Positions 27,039 to 33,969 of a stretch of 48,243 bases of DNA are shown here, one piece after another. Source of the stretch: Mesoaciditoga sp. (lineage in GTDB: Bacteria > Thermotogota > Thermotogae > Mesoaciditogales > Mesoaciditogaceae); the NCBI GenBank assembly GCA_002878315.1, contig PNIW01000033.1, positions 1 to 48,243 on the forward strand. Direction: 5' to 3'. The notes under the pieces are model-generated. The model saw only the letters and a list, made by a program, of their open reading frames with translations. It had not been told where the DNA came from and did not search any database. A program made the position numbers and the translations under genes. Every line of letters starts with the position of its first letter. Within the stretch, counting starts at the first letter, position 1.

Positions 27039-27043
27039 TAGGA

Positions 27044-27484
27044 TCATCTCCCTCTTATTTTTTCAAAAACCAATTTTTCTAAATTTTCAAAACCTTCTCT
27101 AAATAGAGAAAGCACATCTATCATTATGTTATTTTCGTCAATCTTAGTAACGGGCTCTATGTCGAGGGCGCCTACGATATAAAAATGAAAATCGGCAGGA
27201 TCGAGTCCCAATTCATTTGATCTTGCCACAAAGGATCTTGCCACTTCGTATTTGTAAGGACCTAAATAAGAAAGATTTTGAAAGGCTTTATCCACAAATC
27301 TTCTTTCAAAGTGCCTTACGCGTTCAGATATCTTCTCACTGTCGAGATTGAGAATCTTATGATACTGTGAAAAGATATATGGTGCATTTTTAATATACTC
27401 AAAATAAAAAGCGGGCCAATTTGATTTGTCCCTCTCGAGTATAAGAAAAAAATCCTGACTTCTGTCTATTAAAAGTTCCTTCAT
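27044..27484 (-). CDS. Hypothetical protein between Rrf2 regulator and rubredoxin
   Basis: I do not recognise this family. It has 146 residues, mostly predicted helix, rich in Phe, Tyr and charged residues, with no cysteines, no signal peptide and no membrane segment. Notable stretches are the aromatic [19 protein letters not shown] near 23-41 and [15 protein letters not shown] near 97. ATGA overlap with the Rrf2 gene and with rubredoxin shows it is a translated operon member, so a cytosolic redox or stress role with rubredoxin is a fair inference. Confidence 0.75.
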   Translation of the reverse strand: MKELLIDRSQDFFLILERDKSNWPAFYFEYIKNAPYIFSQYHKILNLDSEKISERVRHFERRFVDKAFQNLSYLGPYKYEVARSFVARSNELGLDPADFHFYIVGALDIEPVTKIDENNIMIDVLSLFREGFENLEKLVFEKIRGR

Positions 27485-27921
27485 GATCTTGCCGAATATT
27501 TGCTTTCCATGTCAATTAAATCTTGAAAGGTATATTTGGAAAGGGCCTTTGTCATGGCCATATAAGCATCATTCCAGACGTATTTTATCATGCAGTAATC
27601 GAATATATCACACTTTTTTCCACTATCTCTTTCAAGACAATTAAGCCTTTTGGTAGGATTTTCCATTAAAGTAACAATATCAGAAACTCTTATCTCTGAT
27701 GGTTTCTTCGCGAGTGCATATCCTCCATTTTTTCCCCTTATAGTGATAACTATCCCGGCCTTTTTTAACTGGAAAAGCAACTTCTCCATATAATCAGTTG
27801 GAACATCCTGTTTAGAGACAATTTCTTTCAAAGTTAATTTTTCGAGTCCTTTGTTCCAGGCCCTTGCAAGTTCATAAACAGCGCGGGTTGCATAGGAACT
27901 TTTTGTAGATAAATCAAGCAT
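27481..27921 (-). CDS. Rrf2-family transcriptional regulator with cluster-ligand cysteines
   Basis: Winged-helix regulator of the IscR/NsrR group. The DNA-binding domain covers residues 1 to about 75 (YATRAVYELA, VPTDYMEKLLFQLKKAG, IRGKNGGYAL). A dimer helix follows with three cysteines, C95, C104 and C110, close to the IscR spacing that ligates an iron-sulfur cluster. It is therefore likely to sense redox state, nitric oxide or iron-sulfur status. First gene of its operon; the promoter lies just upstream and may be autoregulated. Confidence 0.93.
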   Translation of the reverse strand: MLDLSTKSSYATRAVYELARAWNKGLEKLTLKEIVSKQDVPTDYMEKLLFQLKKAGIVITIRGKNGGYALAKKPSEIRVSDIVTLMENPTKRLNCLERDSGKKCDIFDYCMIKYVWNDAYMAMTKALSKYTFQDLIDMESKYSARS

Positions 27922-27942
27922 TCAATTAATCACCTCAAAAAA

Positions 27943-27971
27943 ATTATATCACAAATTAAGTAGACAAATAA
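27943..27971 (-). promoter_or_regulatory. Promoter of the Rrf2-rubredoxin operon
   Basis: On the minus strand a perfect TATAAT (27948-27943) is preceded by TGA, giving an extended -10. The -35 is poor (TTATTT at a 17-nt gap), which fits a regulated promoter. GAGGTG then precedes the ATG. The words TTATTTGT and TTAATTTGT just upstream repeat at close spacing and could be regulator half-sites. Confidence 0.5.
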
Positions 27972-28005
27972 AATTGGTTTTAAAGCATAACAACTTGAGC
28001 GCGTA

Positions 28006-28056
28006 GCGGGTAGAGTTGAGAATTGAAAATTGAAAATTGAAAATGGACAATTAAAA
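28006..28056 (+). repeat. Dispersed intergenic repeat, copy B, with an ATTGAAA heptamer triplet
   Basis: GCGGGTAG at 28006-28013, then GAATTGAAAAT, three tandem ATTGAAA heptamers (28022-28042), then GAAAATGGACAATT. The same words in the same order occur on the minus strand at 15-71. Confidence 0.5.
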
Positions 28057-28228
28057 CTCCTTATTCTTTATCAATCACTTCTCGTTGATTCTATTGGCTA
28101 TAAGCCATACACCAATTCATTCCTCTTCTGCCGCTCGTCATCGATCCCCGGGGGTTTTCGAGTATCGTGGGTTGACGACGATGGTAAATGGGATATGAAG
28201 GATGTTAAGACAAAAGGAGGAAATGGAA

Positions 28229-28291
28229 ATGATCTGTGGGAACACGCGAATGTGTTCAATAGATTTAAATCTTTTCATCGTTTTGACGTGA
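28229..28291 (+). CDS. Possible 20-residue small ORF with strong ribosome binding site
   Basis: ATG 28229 lies 8 nt after AAAGGAGG (28213-28220) and runs 20 codons to a TGA. The peptide (two cysteines, hydrophobic end LNLFIVLT) is not recognised. No clear promoter precedes it, so it may be a remnant or a chance match. Reported because the Shine-Dalgarno is as good as any in the window. Confidence 0.25.
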   Translation: MICGNTRMCSIDLNLFIVLT

Positions 28292-28308
28292 AAAAATAAA
28301 CATGGTAT

Positions 28309-28338
28309 TTTACAATCAAAGTTAGATTGTTATATACT
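28309..28338 (+). promoter_or_regulatory. Lipoprotein operon promoter with repeated ACAATC half-sites
   Basis: TTTACA (28309-28314), 18 nt, TATACT (28333-28338). The hexamer ACAATC (28312-28317) is mirrored by GATTGT (28325-28330) between the two elements. AGATTGT (28324-28330) is mirrored again by ACAATCT (28348-28354) across the -10. This symmetry suggests a regulator site. Confidence 0.5.
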
Positions 28339-28373
28339 CATGTAAATACAATCTGCATTTTGAGGTGTGTAAA

Positions 28374-29528
28374 TTGAAAAAGTTTGAAATTTTCCTTTTG
28401 CTCTCTTCATTTGTGGCCGTTGTTTTAATTCTTTCCGGATGTATGAAGGTTCAGTCGGGTTTCTCTTCGATAGACGCTGTAAAAAGTTTCGATCTTGTGA
28501 ATCCCCAAAATCCTATGTCATTCGGACAGATATATTCTTCTCCGGCTATTTTCAATGGAAAGATATTTATAGGCGGTCAGCGTGGGCTTTTTGTCATTTC
28601 ATCTACCGCTTCATGGTGCTATTCAAGCAATGCGGCAGTATATTCATCTCCTTCAATAGATGCGACGAATGATATTGTATTTGCCGGCAACAATGAAGGT
28701 CAATTGATTTACGCTTCATATCCGTTTACAAATTACAAAACAATGATGGTCTCGTATTATCCTTTGATATCATCGCCTCTTATCATCAATGGAAATATTT
28801 ATGTCATTGATAATTACGGTAACATCTTCAAAATAAGTGAAAGTGGAATGGAAAAGACCTATCTTTCCACTATCGGCGGAGGAGGAAGCGGCATATGGGC
28901 AAGTCCTGTGACGAATGGAGTCAATCTTTTTGTCGGTTCGGATAACGGTATCTTTTATGCCGTGAGCCTAAATTCAGGAAATGTAGTTTGGCAGTACCAG
29001 ACTGGGGGGCCGATTTACGGAACGGCAGCCATCGGAGTAAATGGCAATATTTATGTTGGGTCGGATGGGCTTTATTCTTTCACTCAAAATGGCGCTTTGA
29101 GATGGGAAAATCCTTTAGATGGATCTCAAATTTACGCAAGTCCTGTTATATCGCAAAATGGAATTATCTACGTTGGAACTACAATGGGTGAATTTTACGC
29201 CGTAAATTCTCAAAATGGTCAGACTATCTGGAGCATAAATCTCGGCACGCCAGAAGGCGGAATACTATCTTCGGCACTAATTGGAAATGATGAAATTTAC
29301 GTTGAGTCGGGATACAATTTTTATGAGATAGATCCATCAAATGGAGATATTTTAAGTTATGTAGATGTGGGTTATAACGTCGAATCAAATCCGGCTTTTT
29401 ACAACGGCAAGATATATTTTGGATGCGACAATGGGCGGTTTTACGAGATCTCGATATCTGGTTTTATGGCCGCAGGAGGATGGCCTATGTTCATGCACGA
29501 TATTTACCATACAGGGAGACAATCATGA
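28374..29528 (+). CDS. Beta-propeller (PQQ-like repeat) lipoprotein
   Basis: Secreted lipoprotein. The signal peptide ends in a lipobox LILSGC with the modified cysteine at residue 23. The mature protein is built of repeats of the form ASP-V--NG-IYVGS--G--YA(V)-NG---W, typical of PQQ-like eight-bladed propellers such as BamB. Each blade has the G-x-x-Y/F-A-ff-G-x-x-W tail. It starts at TTG 28374, 6 nt after GAGGTG. No enzyme residues are evident, so a binding or scaffold role at the cell surface is likely. It overlaps the next gene by ATGA, so the two lipoproteins are made together. Confidence 0.9.
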   Translation: MKKFEIFLLLSSFVAVVLILSGCMKVQSGFSSIDAVKSFDLVNPQNPMSFGQIYSSPAIFNGKIFIGGQRGLFVISSTASWCYSSNAAVYSSPSIDATNDIVFAGNNEGQLIYASYPFTNYKTMMVSYYPLISSPLIINGNIYVIDNYGNIFKISESGMEKTYLSTIGGGGSGIWASPVTNGVNLFVGSDNGIFYAVSLNSGNVVWQYQTGGPIYGTAAIGVNGNIYVGSDGLYSFTQNGALRWENPLDGSQIYASPVISQNGIIYVGTTMGEFYAVNSQNGQTIWSINLGTPEGGILSSALIGNDEIYVESGYNFYEIDPSNGDILSYVDVGYNVESNPAFYNGKIYFGCDNGRFYEISISGFMAAGGWPMFMHDIYHTGRQS

Positions 29529-30691
29529 AAAAATCAGTTCTTGCAATTTCAATTGTGATTTTGGCCATTTTGCTTTCGGGTTGCATGTTAAGAATGAATC
29601 CTATTCAAAATACCGCTCAAACTCGTCCAGCACTTGGAAACATATTCATGCCACGTGATTTTCTCGAACAATGGTTTAAGAGTGTAAGGGTCTTTCATTC
29701 AGATACAGTCCTGCCCCAATTCATCGCTTCTCAAAATGAAATAGCCTCGACCCAGCAGGTACTTCTCAGTCCGGTTCTTTCATCTTTGCCAAGCGATTAC
29801 AATTCAAATCTTTTGACGTTTTCTAATGGTGGAAATATACCGAACGTTGGAGATCAGGGATATAACAACACATGCTGGGCATTTGCAACCGTTGAATCTC
29901 TCGAAAGCGCTATGAAAGTCCAACTTGGAAACGCTGAAATTCAGTCGATCTATCCATTCATATCCAATCCTTCCTCTCCGACTCTTTCGACTCAGTTTGT
30001 CTCTTACAACGATGCTAACTGGAATATAACAGGCAATCAAAGTCTTTCTTATCAGGAAACAAACGAAGATGAAGGTGGAAATTTGTTCTTTTCCTTTTAT
30101 AACCTTATAAGACGCGGTGTCCCTCTTTCTACCGACTTTCCTTATTACGGATATTATTTGAATTCTCAAAAAGATAAAGTTCCATATCCTTTCATTTTAT
30201 GGGATCCGGCAAATGATTCATGGCCATACCATCTTGTAAAGCCTGTTTCAACGATTGTGATAAACCCATGGCAATTTTCAAGTTATACAACCTTTATAAA
30301 CACGATAAAAAGTGCCATAATTGAATATGGTGGACTTGCGGTCCAGTTGGATGTCTATTCAGATTTTGATACATTTCAGTTGAATGAGCCGGCCGGTCCC
30401 AATGGCTGGGTATATCCAGGTCCATCTCCTTCGGCACAATTTGAAGGGGGACATGCCGTTCTTCTTGTAGGATGGGATGATAACTGGACATATGACGGCA
30501 TTGACTACGGGCCAGTTTGGATTCTCGAAAACTCATGGGGATCTTCGTGGGGAGATAATGGCTTCTGGAGACAGCCAATGATAACAAAGACCGAATTTGA
30601 AAATTTAAGTGCCGCTCCATTGTGGAAAATAGAGGTAAACAGCATGTATGTCCCGTACTTTGGATCGATCAGTTCTAACTTTGCCTATTGA
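29525..30691 (+). CDS. Papain-like (C1A) cysteine protease lipoprotein
   Basis: Secreted peptidase. The signal peptide ends in the lipobox LLSGC (C20), so the protein is anchored outside the cytoplasmic membrane. The catalytic set is complete: Q111 in VGDQGYNN, C117 in TCWAFATVESLE, H310 in GGHAVLLVGWDD, N336 in LENSWGSSWGDNGFW. About 80 residues between the anchor and the catalytic domain could be a propeptide or spacer. It starts at ATG 29525 after GGGAGAC. Partner of the upstream propeller lipoprotein. Distinct from the cytosolic PepC. Confidence 0.92.
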   Translation: MKKSVLAISIVILAILLSGCMLRMNPIQNTAQTRPALGNIFMPRDFLEQWFKSVRVFHSDTVLPQFIASQNEIASTQQVLLSPVLSSLPSDYNSNLLTFSNGGNIPNVGDQGYNNTCWAFATVESLESAMKVQLGNAEIQSIYPFISNPSSPTLSTQFVSYNDANWNITGNQSLSYQETNEDEGGNLFFSFYNLIRRGVPLSTDFPYYGYYLNSQKDKVPYPFILWDPANDSWPYHLVKPVSTIVINPWQFSSYTTFINTIKSAIIEYGGLAVQLDVYSDFDTFQLNEPAGPNGWVYPGPSPSAQFEGGHAVLLVGWDDNWTYDGIDYGPVWILENSWGSSWGDNGFWRQPMITKTEFENLSAAPLWKIEVNSMYVPYFGSISSNFAY

Positions 30692-30716
30692 CAAAAGGGA
30701 AAAATTTTTGTACAAT
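30688..30716 (+). promoter_or_regulatory. Strong promoter of the radical SAM gene
   Basis: Consensus TTGACA (30688-30693), 17 nt, TACAAT (30711-30716); start predicted near 30723. The TGA stop of the protease gene is inside the -35. Confidence 0.8.
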
Positions 30717-30731
30717 GAACTTGAGTTTAAT

Positions 30732-30749
30732 TTTGACCGGTCGGTAAAA
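30732..30749. promoter_or_regulatory. Candidate TetR-type operator downstream of the promoter
   Basis: TTTGACCGGTCGGTAAAA holds the near-palindrome TTT-n-ACCG-GT-CGGT-n-AAA at about +10 to +27. It matches the 18-bp inverted repeat at 18061-18078 in 13 of 18 positions when aligned end to end, including TTTGACC and the GT-n-AAA end. Confidence 0.5.
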
Positions 30750-30782
30750 TTTTCGGCTGACAGGGAAAGGAGTATGATCTGA

Positions 30783-32336
30783 ATGGGAATAGGCAGTGAA
30801 ATCAAGGATAAGGCTACAAAGATGGCTATCAATGCAGTTCTTGGAGGGTATATAGATTATATAATCAAAGATCCGGAAGCCAATTTCGACAAAGCCATTG
30901 AGTCTCTAAAAAAATTAGAGCATACTATAGGAGGAACAGATAATCTTTCCAAATTCGCAGACTGGGTTCAGAAGAATCCGGGATCAAGGCAATGGCTTAT
31001 AAACCTTTTTAAGAAAGATAAGCATGTAGTCAAGACATTCTTTACAAACTTCCTCGTAAATGTAAACCTCGGATGGCTTAAATACAATAAAGAGGAAACG
31101 ATAAAAAAGAACGGATTTGCCGCTCCCTACACGATTCTCATAAGCCCTACGATGAGGTGTAACCTTAACTGCATAGGCTGTTATGCAAGCGAGTATTCAC
31201 GGCAGGATGATATGCCAATCGAACTTGTGGACAGTATAATAACACAAGGAAAGGCCATAGGAACGTACTTTTACACTATTCTTGGTGGAGAACCATTTGT
31301 TAGATGGGCAGAACTTTATCCTCTTATAAAAAAACATAATGACGCCCTTTTCATGATCTTCACAAATTCAACCTTTATAACTGATAAAGTTGCCGATCAG
31401 ATCAGAGAACTTGGAAATGTTTATCCTGTTCTTAGCGTAAATGGCTGGGAAGAAGAGACCGATTACATAAGAGGAAAGGGTGTCTATGCAAAAGTTCTCG
31501 CGGCAGCAGATAGGTTAAGGGAAAGAGGAATCATCTTCGGAAATTCGTTTGTCTTCATGAGGACGAATTTTGAACAGTTAACTTCTGACGAACTTTACGA
31601 TTTCTGGATAGAGAAAGGTGCCTTCTTCTCGTGGCTATTCCTCTTCATGCCGGTCGGGAGAGATCCGGAAGTCGATCTTATGCCTCTTCCTTCTCAAAGA
31701 AAAGCGATGGGCGATTTTGTAAGATCTCTGAGAGCAAGAAAGCCGTACTTCCTTATGGATTTCTGGAATGACGCTCCTTCTGTAGGTGGATGTATAGCCG
31801 GAGGAAGAAGATATCTCCACATAAACAGTGAAGGATATGCCGAACCCTGTATATTTACACATTTCGCAACAGATAACATAAAGGAAAAATCTCTCGTTGA
31901 GATTTTGCAGTCTCCGTTCCTTGCAGATATAAGATTCCACCAGCCGCATTCAGATAATCTTCTTACACCGTGTATGATAATAGACAATCCATGGATTTTA
32001 AGAGAAGTTGTCGCAAAACACCATGCGAAGTCCACAGATAAAGGCGCGTCTGAACTGGTTGTTACAAAACTTGTGCCTGCGCTCGATGAATATTCGAAAG
32101 GAATTCACAAAGAACTCGATCCTGTCTGGGAAAAGGAGTTTACGAAGAATATAGAAGAGATAAAGCAAAAAGGATCCTCCCATGGAGAAGGACTTGACAG
32201 ATTGTGGTTCCAGAATAATCCCGACAAGATCTTCGAATGGGCGAAAAAGTATCCATTCATTTTGGATTACGATTTCCTTCAGGCTGCAATAAAAGAAGTC
32301 AAAAACCTTGAAAAAACAAGCGCAGTAGGAAAGTAA
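30783..32336 (+). CDS. Radical SAM protein with SPASM-like auxiliary cysteines
   Basis: Radical SAM enzyme of 517 residues. About 110 helical N-terminal residues of unknown role precede the radical SAM core with C126-C130-C133 (CNLNCIGCY) and the GGEP motif. C-terminal cysteines C337 (GGCIAGG), C356 (AEPCIF) and C397 (TPCMI) could ligate an auxiliary cluster, as in SPASM/Twitch proteins. The substrate is unknown. ATG 30783 lies 10 nt after AAAGGAG. The gene has its own strong promoter and a TetR-like operator, and it stands alone before larE. A lipid or peptide substrate is possible; nothing in the sequence decides. Confidence 0.85.
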   Translation: MGIGSEIKDKATKMAINAVLGGYIDYIIKDPEANFDKAIESLKKLEHTIGGTDNLSKFADWVQKNPGSRQWLINLFKKDKHVVKTFFTNFLVNVNLGWLKYNKEETIKKNGFAAPYTILISPTMRCNLNCIGCYASEYSRQDDMPIELVDSIITQGKAIGTYFYTILGGEPFVRWAELYPLIKKHNDALFMIFTNSTFITDKVADQIRELGNVYPVLSVNGWEEETDYIRGKGVYAKVLAAADRLRERGIIFGNSFVFMRTNFEQLTSDELYDFWIEKGAFFSWLFLFMPVGRDPEVDLMPLPSQRKAMGDFVRSLRARKPYFLMDFWNDAPSVGGCIAGGRRYLHINSEGYAEPCIFTHFATDNIKEKSLVEILQSPFLADIRFHQPHSDNLLTPCMIIDNPWILREVVAKHHAKSTDKGASELVVTKLVPALDEYSKGIHKELDPVWEKEFTKNIEEIKQKGSSHGEGLDRLWFQNNPDKIFEWAKKYPFILDYDFLQAAIKEVKNLEKTSAVGK

Positions 32337-32405
32337 AAGACAATTTATAAAAATAAGGCCCAGTAAAAACGGGGCTTTAAAATATAATATAAAGGATGTG
32401 CTGAA

Positions 32406-33215
32406 ATGGAAAAAGAAGAGAAAATAGAGTATTTAAGATCTTCGCTGATAAAGATGAAAAGTGTTGTAGTGGCTTTTTCTGCTGGGGTCGATAGCACTTT
32501 TCTTCTTAAATTCGCGCTTGACACTCTTGGAAGAGACAATGTTCTGGCCGTTACGGTCTCTTCACCTATAAGGTTTGAAAATGAAAGTTCTCAGGCTGTC
32601 AAAATTGCAAAAGAGTTGAATGTGAGGCATGTAATAATAGATCTGGATGAAACAAAGGATGGGAACTTCGCTAAAAATGATCCTTTAAGATGTTATTATT
32701 GCAAATACCTGACCTTTTCAAAATTAAAGGAATTTGCGCGGAAAGATGGAATCGAGTTCGTAATCGATGGCACCAATTACGATGATGTATCGAAGGATTA
32801 CCGGCCCGGACTCAAAGCCCTTTCAGAGCTCGGCATCTTCAGTCCTCTCAAAGATGCGCAATTGACAAAAAAAGAGATAAGAGAACTTTCAAAGCAGATG
32901 AATCTTCCGACATGGGATAAATTTCCGCAGACATGTCTTGCGACACGTTTTCCTTATGGTATGGAAATAACTATGGAGAGACTTAAAAAAGTTTCAAAGA
33001 TAGAATCTTATCTTGAGACGTTGGGTCTTAAAGTTCACAGGGCAAGATATCACGATGACAGGACTTTGAGAATAGAGGTGCTGCCGGAAGACTTTTCAAA
33101 GTTAATGGATAGCAAGAATGAAATAATAATGATGGCAAAAGAAATGGGGTTTAATTACATCACTCTCGATCTTGAAGGATATAGGAGCGGAAGTTTAAAC
33201 GAGGTGTTAAAATGA
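32406..33215 (+). CDS. larE: LarE, sulfur insertion enzyme for the nickel-pincer nucleotide
   Basis: ATP-pyrophosphatase that adenylates the pyridinium biscarboxylate mononucleotide and inserts sulfur, making the thioacid cofactor precursor. The PP-loop is SAGVDS at 25-30. Three cysteines are present: C96 and C99 in RCYYCK and C177 in QTCLATRFPYG. The single-cysteine type sacrifices the equivalent of C177; three conserved cysteines suggest the variant that uses an iron-sulfur cluster as sulfur carrier. First gene of larE-larB-larC, with ATGA overlap to larB. Confidence 0.95.
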   Translation: MEKEEKIEYLRSSLIKMKSVVVAFSAGVDSTFLLKFALDTLGRDNVLAVTVSSPIRFENESSQAVKIAKELNVRHVIIDLDETKDGNFAKNDPLRCYYCKYLTFSKLKEFARKDGIEFVIDGTNYDDVSKDYRPGLKALSELGIFSPLKDAQLTKKEIRELSKQMNLPTWDKFPQTCLATRFPYGMEITMERLKKVSKIESYLETLGLKVHRARYHDDRTLRIEVLPEDFSKLMDSKNEIIMMAKEMGFNYITLDLEGYRSGSLNEVLK

Positions 33216-33964
33216 TAGGCAAGGATTTGAAAAACGTACTTGAGAATCTTAAATCTGGAAAGATAAGTGTTGAAAAGGCAATCGAGATTATCTTAGATCC
33301 CGGCTACGATGACATAGATTTTGCGCGTGTAGATGTTGATAGATCGAAAAGAAGAGATTTTCCAGAAGTCATCTTTTGCGAGGGTAAAAGCGATGAACAG
33401 GTCGTAAAAATCTTTGAAAAATTGGGAAAATATTCTCCGAATTTGCTCGGTACGAGAGCAAATCGATCAACATTTGAGATGGTAAAAGAAATCTTTCCTC
33501 AGGCCCAGTACAACCCCATTGGAAAGACCATAACCATAGAAAGGGAAAAACCTGCTGAAAAGGGTTCCATAATGGTAATCAGTGCTGGGACATCTGATCT
33601 TCCGGTTTTGGAAGAATGTTTTGAAACGGCACGCATTATGGGGAATAAAGTGTCAAGACTTGTGGATGTGGGAGTTGCAGGAATTCATAGAATTCTTTAC
33701 AATGTGGATCTTCTCGATAGTGCAAGGGTTATAATTGTAATAGCCGGAATGGATGGAGCATTGCCAAGCGTTGTTGCTGGCCTTGTTAAAAAACCTGTTA
33801 TAGCCGTTCCTACAAGCGTTGGGTATGGTGCCAACTTCAACGGTCTTGCACCGCTTTTGACCATGCTAAACAACTGCTCGGGTGGTATTGGTGTTGTAAA
33901 TATAGACAACGGTTTTGGGGCTGCCTACCTTGCAAATCTTATAAACAAAATCGGAGAGGAGTGA
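33212..33964 (+). CDS. larB: LarB, pyridinium-3,5-biscarboxylic acid mononucleotide synthase
   Basis: Carboxylates and hydrolyses nicotinic acid adenine dinucleotide, the first step to the nickel-pincer cofactor. An N-terminal helical region of about 100 residues (ARVDVDRSKRRDFPEVIFCEGKS region) precedes a C-terminal domain related to PurE (AIRC), with VISAGTSDLP, GVAGIHRI and VVAGMDGALPSV-type motifs (here IVIAGMDGALPS). The length of 250 residues is normal. It sits between larE and larC. Confidence 0.95.
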   Translation: MIGKDLKNVLENLKSGKISVEKAIEIILDPGYDDIDFARVDVDRSKRRDFPEVIFCEGKSDEQVVKIFEKLGKYSPNLLGTRANRSTFEMVKEIFPQAQYNPIGKTITIEREKPAEKGSIMVISAGTSDLPVLEECFETARIMGNKVSRLVDVGVAGIHRILYNVDLLDSARVIIVIAGMDGALPSVVAGLVKKPVIAVPTSVGYGANFNGLAPLLTMLNNCSGGIGVVNIDNGFGAAYLANLINKIGEE

Positions 33965-33969
33965 TCTTT

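Larger units (their letters stand above)
27922..28373. other. Long intergenic region between the Rrf2 and lipoprotein operons
   Basis: About 450 nt without a convincing protein gene. It contains the Rrf2 promoter at the left, a dispersed repeat copy (28006-28056), a GC-richer block around 28130-28190 of unknown nature, a Shine-Dalgarno with a tiny ORF (28229-28291), and the lipoprotein promoter at the right. An 89-codon open frame at 28030-28299 starts inside the repeat and does not look like a real gene. Confidence 0.6.

Noticed and set aside
28030-28299. 89-codon open frame in the long intergenic gap
   Set aside because: It starts at a TTG inside the ATTGAAA repeat, has no Shine-Dalgarno, runs through a region with another good Shine-Dalgarno, and its translation resembles no protein I know.
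30774-30782. Two-codon ORF (ATG ATC TGA) just before the radical SAM start
   Set aside because: Its ATG is 1 nt from the Shine-Dalgarno, too close for initiation; probably chance.
32355-32377. Hairpin AAGGCCC/GGGGCTT as terminator between the radical SAM gene and larE
   Set aside because: The stem has an internal G-G mismatch, a 9-nt loop and only three T residues after it; too weak to call.
32383-32388. TATAAT upstream of larE as a promoter
   Set aside because: There is no -35, and a start from it would fall inside the larE ribosome binding site.
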